Shown here: positions 1-10,500 of the stretch, piece by piece | Numbering within the stretch: position 1 is the first letter of the stretch | Layout of the letters: the number at the start of each line of letters is the position of its first letter | Origin: an uncultured Acidobacteriota bacterium | GTDB taxonomy: Bacteria; Acidobacteriota; UBA6911; CAINFC01 | Length of the DNA: 64,000 bases | Direction of reading: 5' to 3' | NCBI GenBank assembly: GCA_903847975.1 | Contig: CAINFC010000082.1 | Location: 1-64,000, forward strand | The notes under the pieces: generated by a model | Told to the model about the DNA's origin: nothing | What the model saw: the letters and a program-made list of their open reading frames with translations, nothing else | The model's database searches: none | Made by a program: the position numbers and the translations under genes

Positions 1-105
1 GAGAAAATAGCCAAACCATTCCAATGGAAATTCACTAGAAAGAATTTGGATGATATGCTCAAGAAGCTTCAGCCCTGGGCTGAGGTCGTTTTAAAATATG
101 CATGA
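1..105 (+). CDS. IS630-family transposase, C-terminal end (partial)
   Basis: Frame 1 is open from the window edge to a TGA at 103-105 and encodes 34 residues containing PFQWKFTRKN followed by a Leu/Lys-rich helix. This ending is typical of IS630-type DDE transposases (family knowledge); the catalytic part lies upstream of the window. Its stop codon overlaps an ATG of the next reading frame (ATGA at 102-105). No terminal inverted repeat could be recognised, so it may be an intact element seen only at its end or a remnant. Confidence 0.6.
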   Translation, partial: EKIAKPFQWKFTRKNLDDMLKKLQPWAEVVLKYA

Positions 106-161
106 AAATAATACGTCATCGAACTTACGAACAAGACCACTTAGGAAGACGATTTTTCAGC

Positions 162-3100
162 ATGGCCTTATCGGCATGCCTGGTATTATCGCTGACGGTT
201 CTTGTCAGTGCGCAAACCAATACCGGTCGTCTTTTGGGATCGGTCGTGGACGCCCAGGGGGGAGTAATCCCCGGGGCTTCTATCACCCTGACCGACAATC
301 AGACGAAACGGGAACGCCAATTAGTTACGGATGAAGCCGGAAATTTCCTGGTTCCGCAGCTGGATCCCGGAAGCTATACGGTAACGACAACCCAGCCGGG
401 TTTTAAAACTTCGACCATCAGCAACGTGGTCATTGAGATCGGCCGGGAATACACTCTGAAGATCAAGCTGGAAGTGGGCGGGGTGGAAACCGTAGTTCAA
501 GTGACCGCCGGGGCCGCCCTGGTCAATGCCGCCAGCGGAGAGGTGAGCAACACCATTACCCAGCGGCAGATCACCCAGCTGCCCCTCAACGGACGCAATC
601 CGTTAAACCTGATGTACATGCAGGCCGGCTCGGCATCCAATCCTTCCCAGAATACTTCCATCAACGGACAGCGCACTGCCTTCACCAATATTACGCACGA
701 TGGAATCAATATTCAGGATGCCTTTATCCGCAGCAACGCCACCGATTTTGCCGCCGGACGTCCTACGGTGGACGATACCGCCGAATTTACCATGGTTTCC
801 CAGAATGCCACCGCCGACCAGGGCGGTTCGGCCCAGATCCGCATGGTCACCCCTCGCGGCAGTTCCGAATATCACGGCGCCCTTTATGAATTCAACCGGA
901 ACTCGGCCCTGGCTGCCAACAGCTTTTTCAACAATCGCTCCGGAGTTGTCCGCCCCTTCCGCAACCGCAATCAGTTCGGCGGAAATTTTGGCGGTCCGGT
1001 TCCCAAGCTGACCAACAAGCTCTTTTTCTATTTTAACTACGAGAAGATGATCGACAAGGTCACCTCTCAGCAAAGCCGGACCATTTTGCTTCCGGAAGCC
1101 CGCAAAGGAATTTTCACCTATCGCGACAACAGCGGAGCCACCAAGACGATCAATCTTTTTACCCTTCTTCCCACGGTAACCGGGATTGACCAGACGATCG
1201 AACAGCGCATTCTTTCCAAAATGCCTACCGCCGGGAATGCGACCGATATCGGCGACCAGATGAACACCACCGGAACCCGTTTCAGTCAAGGCAACGATTC
1301 CACCCGTCCTCAATATACGACCCGCGTGGACTACGAGCTGAGCTCCCATCACATCATCAACGGCGTATGGGCCTGGAATAAAGAGGCCAACCTGCGACCC
1401 GACGTCGATGTCAGCTACGGCGGCGGATTCGGATCCAAACCGGTGACCAACCAGGGTGCCACCAACCGTCGTTTCGTCACGGCCTGGCGGTGGACACCCG
1501 CGGCCCGTTTTTCCAATGAAGTACGCTTCGGCTTTTTCAACAGCGATGTGCCCTTCTATCGCGTAGTCGACCCGCCCGCCTATTTTATCAATCCGGTCCT
1601 GACCAGCAATCCGGATATTACTTTTCTCAACCAGGGGCGCAATGTGCACACTTACAACGTGCAGGATAACGTCGAGTGGCTGATCGGGAAACACAGCCTC
1701 CGCTTTGGTGGCGTCATGCAATGGTTCCAGGTGGATCCCTACAACTATGCCGGAAACGTGCCCACCTGGACCACCGGAACCAATGTGAACACGCCCACCC
1801 TGGCTGCCACCATGTTTCCCGGCGGCATCAGCACCACCCAGCTCAGCACGGCGAATTCGCTCATGGCTCTTCTCGGTGGAGTTATCAGCGCCGGGCAGCA
1901 GTCTTTTAACGTGCCCAACAAGGAAGCCACGGTGTTTACCCCGACGCCGCGGCTGGAAAACTATCGCTACGAAAATCACTCCCTTTACATCAACGACCAG
2001 TGGAGAGCTCGCACCGATCTGACCCTGAACCTGGGCGCGCGGTTTGACCTCCTCACTCCGGCCCGCCTGCTCAACGGCCTGCTGCTGGAGCCGGTCATTC
2101 CCTCCGGCAAGACTCCAATGGAAACCATCCTGAGTCCTACCGGAACCTATAACTATATCGGCGGTAATTCCGGTGCCGAAAACCAGATTCATAAAACCGA
2201 CTGGAACAACATCGCTCCGGTACTCAGCGCGGCCTGGAATCCTCGCCCGCAATCGGGTTTTCTGAAAAAGCTGCTGGGAGAATCGAAAACCGTTTTCCGG
2301 GGAGGCCTGCGTTACAGTTTCGTGAACGATTCCGTCCTTACCGTGGTTCGTGCCGCCAGCCTGCTCAATGCCGGACTCAGCACCACCACGATCGGGGCCA
2401 TCAATCCGGCCACCGGCAACACCGCCTTAAACGCCCGGCTCAACGCTCTGCCGACCATTACTCCTCCGAGCGTGAGGGTGCCCAGAACCTACAGCGACAA
2501 CAACGGCGCCTCCTACAGCAACTTCGGGACGGTGGCCTTGATTGACCCCGAAATACAGGTGCCGCGAACCATGGAATACAACTTCGGCATCCAGCGGGAA
2601 GTGGGTTGGAACACCGTCTTCGAAGTGCGCTATGTCGGCAGCCGCAGCAACAACATGAACCGCGGCCTGGACTACAACCAGGTCGATATCCGCGACAACG
2701 GATTCGCCCAGGATTTCATGCGCGCCCGCCGCAACCTGATTGCCAACGGCAACCCCACGGTCGGGGAAACCCTGACGGTATTTCCGCTGCTCGCCGGCGG
2801 CGGCAATCTGGCCAACACCACCAACCGCAACTATCTGAACAACGGAACCCCGGCGGACATGGCCATCAACTACGTCCAGCTGCTCCAGACCGGTACGGTA
2901 AAATTCCTCCCCAATACGGGCACCGGTCAGGCCTACCTTTTCACCAACGGTTCCAAATACCGGTACAATTCTCTGCAGGTGGAGGCGCGCAAGCGCTTCT
3001 CCAACGGGCTGTTCCTGCTCAGCAACTACTCCTTCCAGAAAGTCCTCACCGACGGGATCGGTACGTCGCAGCAGCTTTTGGAGCCTTACCTGGATAACCG

Positions 3101-3770
3101 GCAGCCGCAACTGGAGTACACCCGGGCCGATTACGACCAGACGCACGTCTTCAATTTCAGCAACATGTACGAACTGCCCTTCGGTCGCAACAAGGCTTTC
3201 CTGAGCGGGGTCCACCCGGCGGTCAATCACCTGATCGGCGGCTGGTCCGTCAACACCATTATCCGGGTTGGTACCGGTGCCCCTATCACGATTACCGACG
3301 CACGGGGAACCTTGAATCGCGGCACCCGATCCGGAAGGCAGACGCCGAACACTTCGCTGAACAAAGAACAGATCAAGAAGCTGCTCGGCCACTTCGAAAC
3401 TTCCCGCGGCATCTATTTCATTAACCCTTCCGTTACCAATCAGGCCACGGGAAGAGCATCCGAAGGATATGGCTCCACGCCTTTTTCCGGCCAGGTGTTC
3501 TTTAACGCCGAGCCCGGTACTACGGGAATGATGGAAAGAGCGATCCTTAACGGGCCGTGGTTCACCCAGTTCGACCTTTCCCTGCACAAGAATATCAACT
3601 TCACCGAACGGATCAAGCTGCAGATCCGCGGCGAAGCCTTTAACCTGACCAATTCGGTTTACTTTGCCCCTGGCCAGACCCAGGACATCGGCAGCACCAG
3701 CTTCGGCCGGGTGACCGGGACCGCTCAGGCCGCCCGGGTCCTGCAGCTGGGAGCGCGGCTGGAGTTCTAA
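162..3770 (+). CDS. TonB-dependent receptor with N-terminal carboxypeptidase-regulatory domain (Oar-like)
   Basis: Outer-membrane beta-barrel receptor of about 1202 residues, presumably importing an oligosaccharide, peptide or metal complex across the outer membrane. A signal peptide (MALSACLVLSLTVLVSAQ) leads into a Cna-B/carboxypeptidase-like domain at roughly residues 20-105 (GRLLGSVVDAQGG, GSYTVTTTQPGF). A plug region follows with LNGRNPLNL, and then a long Asn/aromatic-rich barrel ends in Phe, as outer-membrane proteins do. The start at 162 is preferred because the frame from the ATG at 102 adds 20 charged residues before the signal peptide and overlaps the transposase stop; AGGAAG at 143-148 is a distant possible ribosome site. 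There is no SusD partner. The substrate is unknown. Confidence 0.85.
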   Translation: MALSACLVLSLTVLVSAQTNTGRLLGSVVDAQGGVIPGASITLTDNQTKRERQLVTDEAGNFLVPQLDPGSYTVTTTQPGFKTSTISNVVIEIGREYTLKIKLEVGGVETVVQVTAGAALVNAASGEVSNTITQRQITQLPLNGRNPLNLMYMQAGSASNPSQNTSINGQRTAFTNITHDGINIQDAFIRSNATDFAAGRPTVDDTAEFTMVSQNATADQGGSAQIRMVTPRGSSEYHGALYEFNRNSALAANSFFNNRSGVVRPFRNRNQFGGNFGGPVPKLTNKLFFYFNYEKMIDKVTSQQSRTILLPEARKGIFTYRDNSGATKTINLFTLLPTVTGIDQTIEQRILSKMPTAGNATDIGDQMNTTGTRFSQGNDSTRPQYTTRVDYELSSHHIINGVWAWNKEANLRPDVDVSYGGGFGSKPVTNQGATNRRFVTAWRWTPAARFSNEVRFGFFNSDVPFYRVVDPPAYFINPVLTSNPDITFLNQGRNVHTYNVQDNVEWLIGKHSLRFGGVMQWFQVDPYNYAGNVPTWTTGTNVNTPTLAATMFPGGISTTQLSTANSLMALLGGVISAGQQSFNVPNKEATVFTPTPRLENYRYENHSLYINDQWRARTDLTLNLGARFDLLTPARLLNGLLLEPVIPSGKTPMETILSPTGTYNYIGGNSGAENQIHKTDWNNIAPVLSAAWNPRPQSGFLKKLLGESKTVFRGGLRYSFVNDSVLTVVRAASLLNAGLSTTTIGAINPATGNTALNARLNALPTITPPSVRVPRTYSDNNGASYSNFGTVALIDPEIQVPRTMEYNFGIQREVGWNTVFEVRYVGSRSNNMNRGLDYNQVDIRDNGFAQDFMRARRNLIANGNPTVGETLTVFPLLAGGGNLANTTNRNYLNNGTPADMAINYVQLLQTGTVKFLPNTGTGQAYLFTNGSKYRYNSLQVEARKRFSNGLFLLSNYSFQKVLTDGIGTSQQLLEPYLDNRQPQLEYTRADYDQTHVFNFSNMYELPFGRNKAFLSGVHPAVNHLIGGWSVNTIIRVGTGAPITITDARGTLNRGTRSGRQTPNTSLNKEQIKKLLGHFETSRGIYFINPSVTNQATGRASEGYGSTPFSGQVFFNAEPGTTGMMERAILNGPWFTQFDLSLHKNINFTERIKLQIRGEAFNLTNSVYFAPGQTQDIGSTSFGRVTGTAQAARVLQLGARLEF

Positions 3771-3795
3771 CCGCAAACCTGAGGCAACACGCAAC

Positions 3796-3829
3796 AAAAG
3801 GGCGCTGTCTTTGGAGACAGCGCCCTTTT
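3796..3829. terminator. Bidirectional rho-independent terminator
   Basis: A perfect 15-bp stem (AAAAGGGCGCTGTCT paired with 3815-3829) encloses a TTGG loop. The arms begin with A4 and end with T4, so the structure can end transcription from the receptor gene upstream and from the minus strand. It sits 25 bp after the receptor stop codon. Confidence 0.9.
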
Positions 3830-4142
3830 GTGGGACCGCCTTTTGATAACCCATGCGGTTGTGGGCCATCCCCCGGCAAGCGCATGGATTCCTGCCTTTT
3901 GGTACGACTTCCCCCATTCGCCGGAAGCCGGAATTCCGGGTTAAGGGGATCCGAAAACCCGCAATATTCCCACTTGTGCTCCGGCCACGGCCCTTAACCG
4001 GCGGCTATCCGCAGCTTTGCAAAATACTTTTCACGGCCTGGTTGCATGGCCGGTTCCGGTTCCTGCTTTTTCCTATCCGGAAACCGCGAGGCAGTGGCGG
4101 GACAGGGAGTCCTTTATAGTTTCGAAGGAGGCTTGGGGACCG
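3830..4142. other. Intergenic region with no recognised gene
   Basis: This is the space between the terminator and the end of the convergent sialidase gene. It contains short GC-rich inverted repeats (for example around 3920-3945 and 4040-4065). I see no convincing ribosome site with an open frame, no RNA gene and no family resemblance. Confidence 0.5.
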
Positions 4143-5243
4143 CTAACGGAAATCCCGGAGGAAAAAGCGGACGAAGGTAATTCGTTCGTAGGGTCCGCGT
4201 TCTCCCTTCTCGTAGAGCAGGCCGACTTCATCTCCTTGAAGCGCGACCAGGTTGGAATAGGCGGACGGGCCGGAAAAAATGGTTCGGGAAGCAACCCAGT
4301 TCCGGCCTTCGTCGCGGCTCAAGCGCACGGTCATGTTGACCCGTTTCCTGTCGGCCGGGTTGGAGAACAGGAGCACCCGGCTCTTCCCCTTGCCGCAGGC
4401 GATCAGGCTGGCCTGGCAGACCGGCTCCAGGAGAGCCTCGTCATCCGTCGGCGGGCTCCAGGTCAAGCCCCTGTCCCGGCTGAGCGATACCGCCCGGCGG
4501 TTCCGCCCGGCGTAACTGCGCATATTCAGCATCAGGGTCCCGTCCGCCTGTTCGACAACCGTGGATTCGTTGCAGCCCGGGCCGGCAGTTCCACCCAGTT
4601 GCCAGGTCTTGCCTCGGTCGTCGCTGTAAATCACATGGGAGTAGTGCCTGCCGTTCCAGTCGTGGTCGCAGGGGATTACCAGGCGTCCGCTCCGCAGCTG
4701 AATGCCGTTGACCGGACCGGTGGCATACCAGGACCATTCCGGCTGCTTCACTGCTGCGGTGATATCGACCGGTGCAGACCAGGTCAGGCCGTCATCCCGG
4801 CTGGAGGTGACCCAGACGGTGCGCGTCGGCCCGGACAGTCCCGCGGCAATCTGCTTTTCGGGAACGTCTCCCGGATTGCGGGTCAGCAGCAGCCAGATCG
4901 TTTTGGTGCGGCGATCGACCACCGGAGCCGGATTGCCGATGGTGTCGGCGCCGAAGTCCGCCACGACAACGGCCGGCAGCCAGGTCCGTCCGCCGTCCCG
5001 GCTGCGCCGCAGCAGCAAATCGATATCGCCCCAGTCGCTGGATGCTCCGCGGCGCCCCTCGCAGAAAGCCAGCAGGGTCCCCTTTTCCGAACGCACCAGG
5101 GCCGGAATCCGATAGGTGTGGTAGCCGCCCTCCCCGGAGGTGAAGACATCGATGGATGCCGGGGGCCCCTCGGCTCCTCGAATCCAGGGGCAGCCGGTGA
5201 GCAACGACAGAAAAACAAGAGAATGGAGCCAATGTCTTTTCAT
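4143..5243 (-). CDS. Exo-alpha-sialidase (neuraminidase, GH33-type), lipoprotein
   Basis: Hydrolyses terminal sialic acids from glycoconjugates, probably at the cell surface. The 366-residue protein starts MKRHWLHS with a hydrophobic stretch and a lipobox LLTGC (Cys18). It shows the sialidase YRIP motif (Arg45), an early acidic motif SSDWGD, and five Asp-boxes (SRDGGRTW, SRDDGLTW, SDDRGKTW, SRDRGLTW, SRDEGRNW). Near the C-terminus AYSNL matches the family's nucleophilic Tyr region. The ATG at 5243 was chosen over an upstream in-frame start at 5306 because it places the lipobox correctly. It is the last gene of a four-gene operon, 50 bp after the lyase gene, which supports sialic-acid scavenging. 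Residue assignments come from motif recall, not alignment. Confidence 0.88.
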   Translation of the reverse strand: MKRHWLHSLVFLSLLTGCPWIRGAEGPPASIDVFTSGEGGYHTYRIPALVRSEKGTLLAFCEGRRGASSDWGDIDLLLRRSRDGGRTWLPAVVVADFGADTIGNPAPVVDRRTKTIWLLLTRNPGDVPEKQIAAGLSGPTRTVWVTSSRDDGLTWSAPVDITAAVKQPEWSWYATGPVNGIQLRSGRLVIPCDHDWNGRHYSHVIYSDDRGKTWQLGGTAGPGCNESTVVEQADGTLMLNMRSYAGRNRRAVSLSRDRGLTWSPPTDDEALLEPVCQASLIACGKGKSRVLLFSNPADRKRVNMTVRLSRDEGRNWVASRTIFSGPSAYSNLVALQGDEVGLLYEKGERGPYERITFVRFFLRDFR

Positions 5244-5293
5244 TCTAATTTCCCAATTCTCGGTTCGGTAAATCCCTGGATCTTGACCCGGGG

Positions 5294-6208
5294 TCAGGAC
5301 AGCCATTCAAAAAAGCCGAGCCGTTCCAGGTCGGAGCGTAACGCCGCACGCTGGGCGGCGGTGAGGTTGGTGTTGGGGAGCCGCGCCGGTCCCACATCCA
5401 CGCCCAGAAAGTCCATTAGCGCCTTGGCCGCCCCCATGTACCCGTAGCCCGCCAGCGTCTTGACCAGGTCCACCGAGCGCAGCTGCTCCCGCCTCGCCGC
5501 GGCGAGATCCCCGGCCGCCGCGGCGGCCATCACCCGATGATAGATTTTGGCGGCAAAGCAGTAGCTGCTGCCCACGGCGCCCTGCGCCCCGAGCGACAGG
5601 GCGGCCAGCAGGAATTCGTCATTCCCCCAGGGAATATCGAAGGCCCCGTCCTCCAGCCGCAGGCATTGCTGGTACTGCATAAGATCGGGATTGGTGAACT
5701 TGATCCCCGCCAGGTTCGGGATCCGCTCCCGGCCCCGAAGGAGAAACTCCGGCATGGGCATCGGCACCCCGGTCATGGAAGGAATGTCGTAATAATAGAA
5801 GGGCAGCTCCGGGGCGGCGGAAGCGATTTCCGCGCAGCAGGCTACCAGGACCTCCAGGTCGCGCGGCTTGAAATAGCAGGGAGTCAGCGCGGCGAAAGCC
5901 AGGGCGCCCAGCCCGCCGGCCTGGGAAGCCAGCTGCCTGGCCTCCGAAAGGCAGTTGGAGCCCACATGCACGACCACCTGCAATGCGGTGCCGCGCACCA
6001 CCTCCATCCAGCGTCGGGCCAGGCCAAGCCGCTCCTCGAGGGTCAGGGAATGGCTTTCCCCGGTGGTACCGCCGATAAAGGTGATACGCAGGTCCTGTTT
6101 GAGAAAATGCTCCGCCTGCTTTTCCACGGCCGAAAGATTCAGCGAACCGTCCGGCCGAAACGGAGTATGCGCTGCGGCCACCAGGCCCTTCAAACGAAGT
6201 CGTGTCAT
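5294..6208 (-). CDS. nanA: N-acetylneuraminate lyase-type aldolase (DapA superfamily)
   Basis: Predicted cytoplasmic class I aldolase cleaving N-acetylneuraminate to N-acetylmannosamine and pyruvate. The 304-residue length fits the DapA/NAL superfamily. The sequence has GGTTGESHSL, a YYYDIPSMTG segment carrying the active-site Tyr, and a Schiff-base Lys in AGIKFTNPDL. These look closer to animal-type neuraminate lyases (GTTGEGLSL, LKFSDTDL) than to dihydrodipicolinate synthase. The ATG at 6208 is preceded by a strong GAGAGGAG site; longer in-frame extensions upstream lie inside the transporter gene and are rejected. It lies 11 bp after the MFS gene and upstream of the sialidase. A related keto-deoxy-sugar aldolase remains possible. 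Confidence 0.82.
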   Translation of the reverse strand: MTRLRLKGLVAAAHTPFRPDGSLNLSAVEKQAEHFLKQDLRITFIGGTTGESHSLTLEERLGLARRWMEVVRGTALQVVVHVGSNCLSEARQLASQAGGLGALAFAALTPCYFKPRDLEVLVACCAEIASAAPELPFYYYDIPSMTGVPMPMPEFLLRGRERIPNLAGIKFTNPDLMQYQQCLRLEDGAFDIPWGNDEFLLAALSLGAQGAVGSSYCFAAKIYHRVMAAAAAGDLAAARREQLRSVDLVKTLAGYGYMGAAKALMDFLGVDVGPARLPNTNLTAAQRAALRSDLERLGFFEWLS

Positions 6209-6219
6209 TCTTTCTCCTC

Positions 6220-7500
6220 TCAACCATCGTTCCGGCATGGCTTGACCAGGAACAAAGTCAAACCTGCCAATAAAATGAGCCCGGCCACTACCTGAAAGGT
6301 AGTCAGAAAGGGAACCTGAGCGTCCTTTAGCCTTCCGCCCACATAAATCATGAATCCGCCGGTAAGGGTGCTTACAAAATTCAACAGGCCATATCCGCTG
6401 GCCCGGAAACGGGAATCGACCACATTGCAGACAGCGGGCATCAGGTTGGAATCCAGATTGCCCTGGGAGGTGCCCACCATGACAATGGATGCCAGAATCC
6501 AGGGAATCGACTGCGCCCACCCGATGCCGAAGAGACAGGGGGCCGCCAGGCAGAACCCGATGGCCGGAACCAGGGACCGGGCCCGCGGATTGCTCTGGCT
6601 CCAGCGGTCGGCGGTCCATCCGGCCAGCAGCATGCCGGCAAAGGCCGCCAGATTGAAAAAGGCGGTGCCATAAATTCCGGCCCGGGCCAGATCCACCCGG
6701 AGTTCGCTGTTAAAGAACATCGGCAGCCAGTTCCGGATCGTCCAGATGGAGGCGCCCACCAGGGCGTTGGTCAGCAGCAGCAGCAGAAAGCTTCGCGAGG
6801 AAAGCAGAGCTTTCAAAGTCGCGCCCAGCCGTACTTTTTCCCCGGGGCGTCCGCTCAGCCCCGGACCGAAATCTCTTCGCCTCGGCCGGGGCAGCGCCAG
6901 GAGCAGCAGAAAGGTATAGGCCACTCCCGCCAGGCCAAACAGCTGAAACCCGAATCTCCATCCGTAGTTCTGGGCCAGCCACCCTCCCAGTCCTCCCAAT
7001 ACCGCTCCGGCATAGGCTCCGCTCAGGTGCAGCCCCGTGGCCCGGGAGCGGGTTCTCCCGCTGTGAAATTCCACGATCATGGCCACCGCGGCGGGGATGT
7101 AGAAGGCTTCGCTGATGCCCATCAGGGCCCGGGCGGTGAGCATCTCGGCGAAGGTCCGGGCATATCCGGTCAACCAGGTAACCAGCGACCAGACCAGCAG
7201 GCTTCCCATAATGATTCGTTTTCGATCGAAACGGTCGGCCAGAAATCCGGAGAAGGGGCTCAGCAGGCCGTAAATCCAAAGAAACAGGGAGGAAAAAAGA
7301 CCGAAGTCCGCATCGCCGATCTGCAGCTCCCCTTTGATGGGCGCGCCCATGGTGATGATGAGCTGCCGGTCGAGGTAATTGAAGCAGGCCACCACCCACA
7401 GAAGGCCGACGAGCAGCCAGGCCCGAAAGGAAGATTCCTCCCGCCCGACCCCGTCCGGGTCATATCCCGATTCGATCGCACCTTTTGTCATGACGGCCAC
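6220..7500 (-). CDS. MFS transporter, probable sialic acid or sugar-acid importer
   Basis: Inner-membrane major facilitator of 426 residues with about 12 hydrophobic segments. After TM1 (WLLVGLLWVVACF) comes NYLDRQ, a common MFS opening, and the loop 2-3 signature is recognisable as GFLADRFDRKRI. The start is a GTG at 7500 behind GAGAGG; an ATG at 7491 is an alternative. It begins 10 bp after the stop of the outer-membrane receptor gene and ends 11 bp before the lyase, so it is translationally tied to both. The position suggests it moves the sugar released by the sialidase from periplasm to cytoplasm; substrate specificity is inferred from context only. Confidence 0.82.
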   Translation of the reverse strand: MAVMTKGAIESGYDPDGVGREESSFRAWLLVGLLWVVACFNYLDRQLIITMGAPIKGELQIGDADFGLFSSLFLWIYGLLSPFSGFLADRFDRKRIIMGSLLVWSLVTWLTGYARTFAEMLTARALMGISEAFYIPAAVAMIVEFHSGRTRSRATGLHLSGAYAGAVLGGLGGWLAQNYGWRFGFQLFGLAGVAYTFLLLLALPRPRRRDFGPGLSGRPGEKVRLGATLKALLSSRSFLLLLLTNALVGASIWTIRNWLPMFFNSELRVDLARAGIYGTAFFNLAAFAGMLLAGWTADRWSQSNPRARSLVPAIGFCLAAPCLFGIGWAQSIPWILASIVMVGTSQGNLDSNLMPAVCNVVDSRFRASGYGLLNFVSTLTGGFMIYVGGRLKDAQVPFLTTFQVVAGLILLAGLTLFLVKPCRNDG

Positions 7501-7510
7501 GCAACGCCTC

Positions 7511-10500
7511 TCAGAAGATATACTTTAGCGCAAATTGGATGTTGCGTCCTCCGCTGGCGGCCTGAATTTTTCCGAAGTTGGCATTGCTGAGAACGCTGAC
7601 TGGATTACTCAAGACCTTGTGATTCAGTGCGTTGAAGAGCTCGAAGCGGAAGTTGATCTTCTGGCGCTCGGTGAGAGAAAAGGTTTTATGCAGGGCGGCG
7701 TCATAGGTCAGGCCGGAAGGACCGTAAAAGGTATTGAATCCGAGAGTCCCAAAGCGCTTCAGCTTGGCCGGCGTGGCCGAATCGAAGGCCGCCGGGTTGA
7801 GCCACGTCAGGCCGCTGGCGTTTTTCAGGTAGGGTTCGGTGCCGGCGACCCGATCCGGGCGGGCGCCGTCGCTGCGACCGTTGCCGATCAGATCGCGCCC
7901 CGCGGTGACATTGATCGGCATGCCGGAACGCCACGACAGGATGCCCTGAAACGCCCATCCGCCCAGCACGCCCCGGGCCAGGGCGTGTTCCTGGACCCAG
8001 GGAATTTGCGGCACCTGGTAGGAATATACGGAAACCAGCCGGTGGCGCGTGTCGCCGGCTTTCGGCCCGTAGGAGCCGGCGACGTTACTGTAGTCCTGCA
8101 CCGAGGTATCGTAGGTGATGGTCCCGTCGGCTCCGCCGTACTGCATGGCTTTGGCAAGGGTGTAATGGATATCCGCGGCCAGCCCGCGGCCCATTCTTTT
8201 GTTGAGCGACAGCTGCAGGGCATGGTACGAACTGCTGGCCGAGTTCTCGCGAAACACGATTTCGCCCATATCCGTCCGCGGCCGCTTGCCGGTGGCGGGA
8301 TCGATCAAATTGAAGGTTCGCGTGGTGTAGAGATGCACCCCGCGGCTGCCGACATAGGAAGCCTGCGCGGCCAGGGTGGAGGTCAGCGCCGATTGCAGGC
8401 TCAGGTTCCATTGCCCGGAGTATTCATCCTTGCGATTGAAATCGGTAATGCTGCGGCTCAGGATGAAACTGGCGGGCAGAAGATTGGGATTGGCTACGAT
8501 GGCCATCACATAGCTTTGAGGGAAAGGAAAGGCGATGTTAACCGAGCTGGGCACATCCGTCGGGGCAAAGGTGGCGGTCAGCGGCAGTCGGGGGTCGGCA
8601 AAAGCCATATCGTAATAAAGGATCGGCTGCGGCGGCCCATAGGTCAGGCCCGCTCCGAAGCGCACCACCAGTTTCTGATTGCCGATGGTATCCCAGACCA
8701 TACCGAAGCGCGGCGCCCAGTTATTTTTGTCGCCGGCATAGTAGCCTTCCTTGTTACTGGGCCCGAAAGGCCCGAAGGGATCGGATCCGGTGACATTGAA
8801 GGCGCCGGTGAGCGGCTCGTAATATTCGTAGCGCACCCCGGTATTCAGCTGCAGCCGGGGGTGGACCCGCCAGTCATCCTGCACATAGCCGGCATAGTTG
8901 GTGGTGAAGTTGTGCTTGCTGGTGTTGAAAATCAGCTGGATGCGCGCCGCCTTGTCGGCGATCAGATCGTCGGTGGTATTGTAGGTATGGGTTGGCAGAC
9001 CGCCCTGAATGCGGTAGCTGCGCACTTCGCGGATATCCACTCCCGCTTTCAGCGTGTGCCGGCCGCGAATCATGGTCAGGTTATCGACGAAGGAGAAGGT
9101 GTTGGTGGTGAAATGAATAAAGCTGGCCAGGCTGGCGCTCAAACTGCCGGTGGTGACGGTCAGAAAGCCGGAAAGCTGGCTGAAGCCGGTGTAGTTGCGA
9201 TCCAGATCGGCACGGTTGAAGCCCACCCGGACTTCGTTGAACATGGCCGGCGAGAGAGCAAAGGTGTCCTGCAGGGCCAGGTTGTGGGTCCGATTGGGAT
9301 AAACCTGCGGGTTGCCGGGCAGCAGCTGCGGGTTGGTGAAGTTCTGATGATTGTAGCTGTAGCGCCCGCTGATGCGGTGCTGCCCCAGCATCCAGTCGAT
9401 CCGGGAGAGATAGGTGTGCTCGTTGTTTTTGGTCTGGTCGTTCCGGCGGTGCAATCCGATCAGGGGATTGCTGGTGGCCGTATAGCTGGTGGGCAGCAAA
9501 GCGAGCGTGGAGCGTATGTTCTGCGGAACCCGCGACAGCAGGGCAGGCGTGGGGACATTCCCGGTGATGGTCGTTCCGCGGGTGACGATCGCTCCCTCAT
9601 AGTTGAAAAAGAAGAACAGCTTGTCTCGACGGATGGGTCCGCCCAGGTTGCCCCCGAACTGATTCCAGCGCAACGGCGGCTTCTTCAGTCCCGAGAAGTT
9701 GGAGAAAAAGCTGTTGGCATCCAAGGCATCGTTGCGGAAATATTCGAAGGCCGTTCCGTGCCACTGGTTGGTGCCCGATTTGGTGGTGATGTTCAATACC
9801 CCGCCGGTGGCCCGGCCGTATTCGGCGGAAAAGGCGCTGCTGGTGGCCTTGAACTCCTGGATGGCCTCGACGCTGACCGCATTGATCAGCACGCCGCTGG
9901 CGCCGGCCGCGGCGCCGCCGGTGGCGTTGACCTCCCCGAACGACATATCCACGCCATCCAGGAGCAGATTGTTCCCCAGGGCGGGCGAACCGTTGAACTC
10001 GATGCCGCCGCGTCCGCCGGCCCCGCTGGACGGGGCGTTGACCACTCCCGCCTGCAACCCGACCAGCTGCTGGTAGTTGCGCCCGTTGAGCGGCATCGAG
10101 TCGGTCTTGTTCTGGTCGATCACCACGCCCAGGTCGGTGGTGGTGGCGTTGATGAGCGGCATGCCGCCTTCCACCGTGACGGTTTCCGTGGTCCCCCCCA
10201 CGGTGAGATTGAAATCGAAGCGCGGCCGGGTTCCGGTATTCAGCTCGAAGGAATCGCTGCGGCGCGGTACAAAGCCTGCGGCGGTCACCTCAACGACATA
10301 CCGTCCGGCAGACAGCAGGGGAAATTCATAATACCCCTGACTGTTGGTGGTAACCGTGTGGCTGATATTGGTGGACGTGTTGGTGGCCTTCACCGTCGCC
10401 TGCGGCACCACTGCTCCGCTCGGATCGACGACGGTTCCCACCAGCGACCCGCCGCCGATCTGAGCCGGTGCCAGCAGGAAGAAGGCAGACAGCAGAAGGG

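Noticed and set aside
603-2252. A 549-codon minus-strand frame inside the first TonB-receptor gene
   Set aside because: Shadow of the receptor; composition typical of reverse-frame translation and no start signal.
5244-5306. Longer N-terminus for the sialidase starting at 5306
   Set aside because: It overlaps the lyase stop and would bury the signal peptide and lipobox 21 residues inside.
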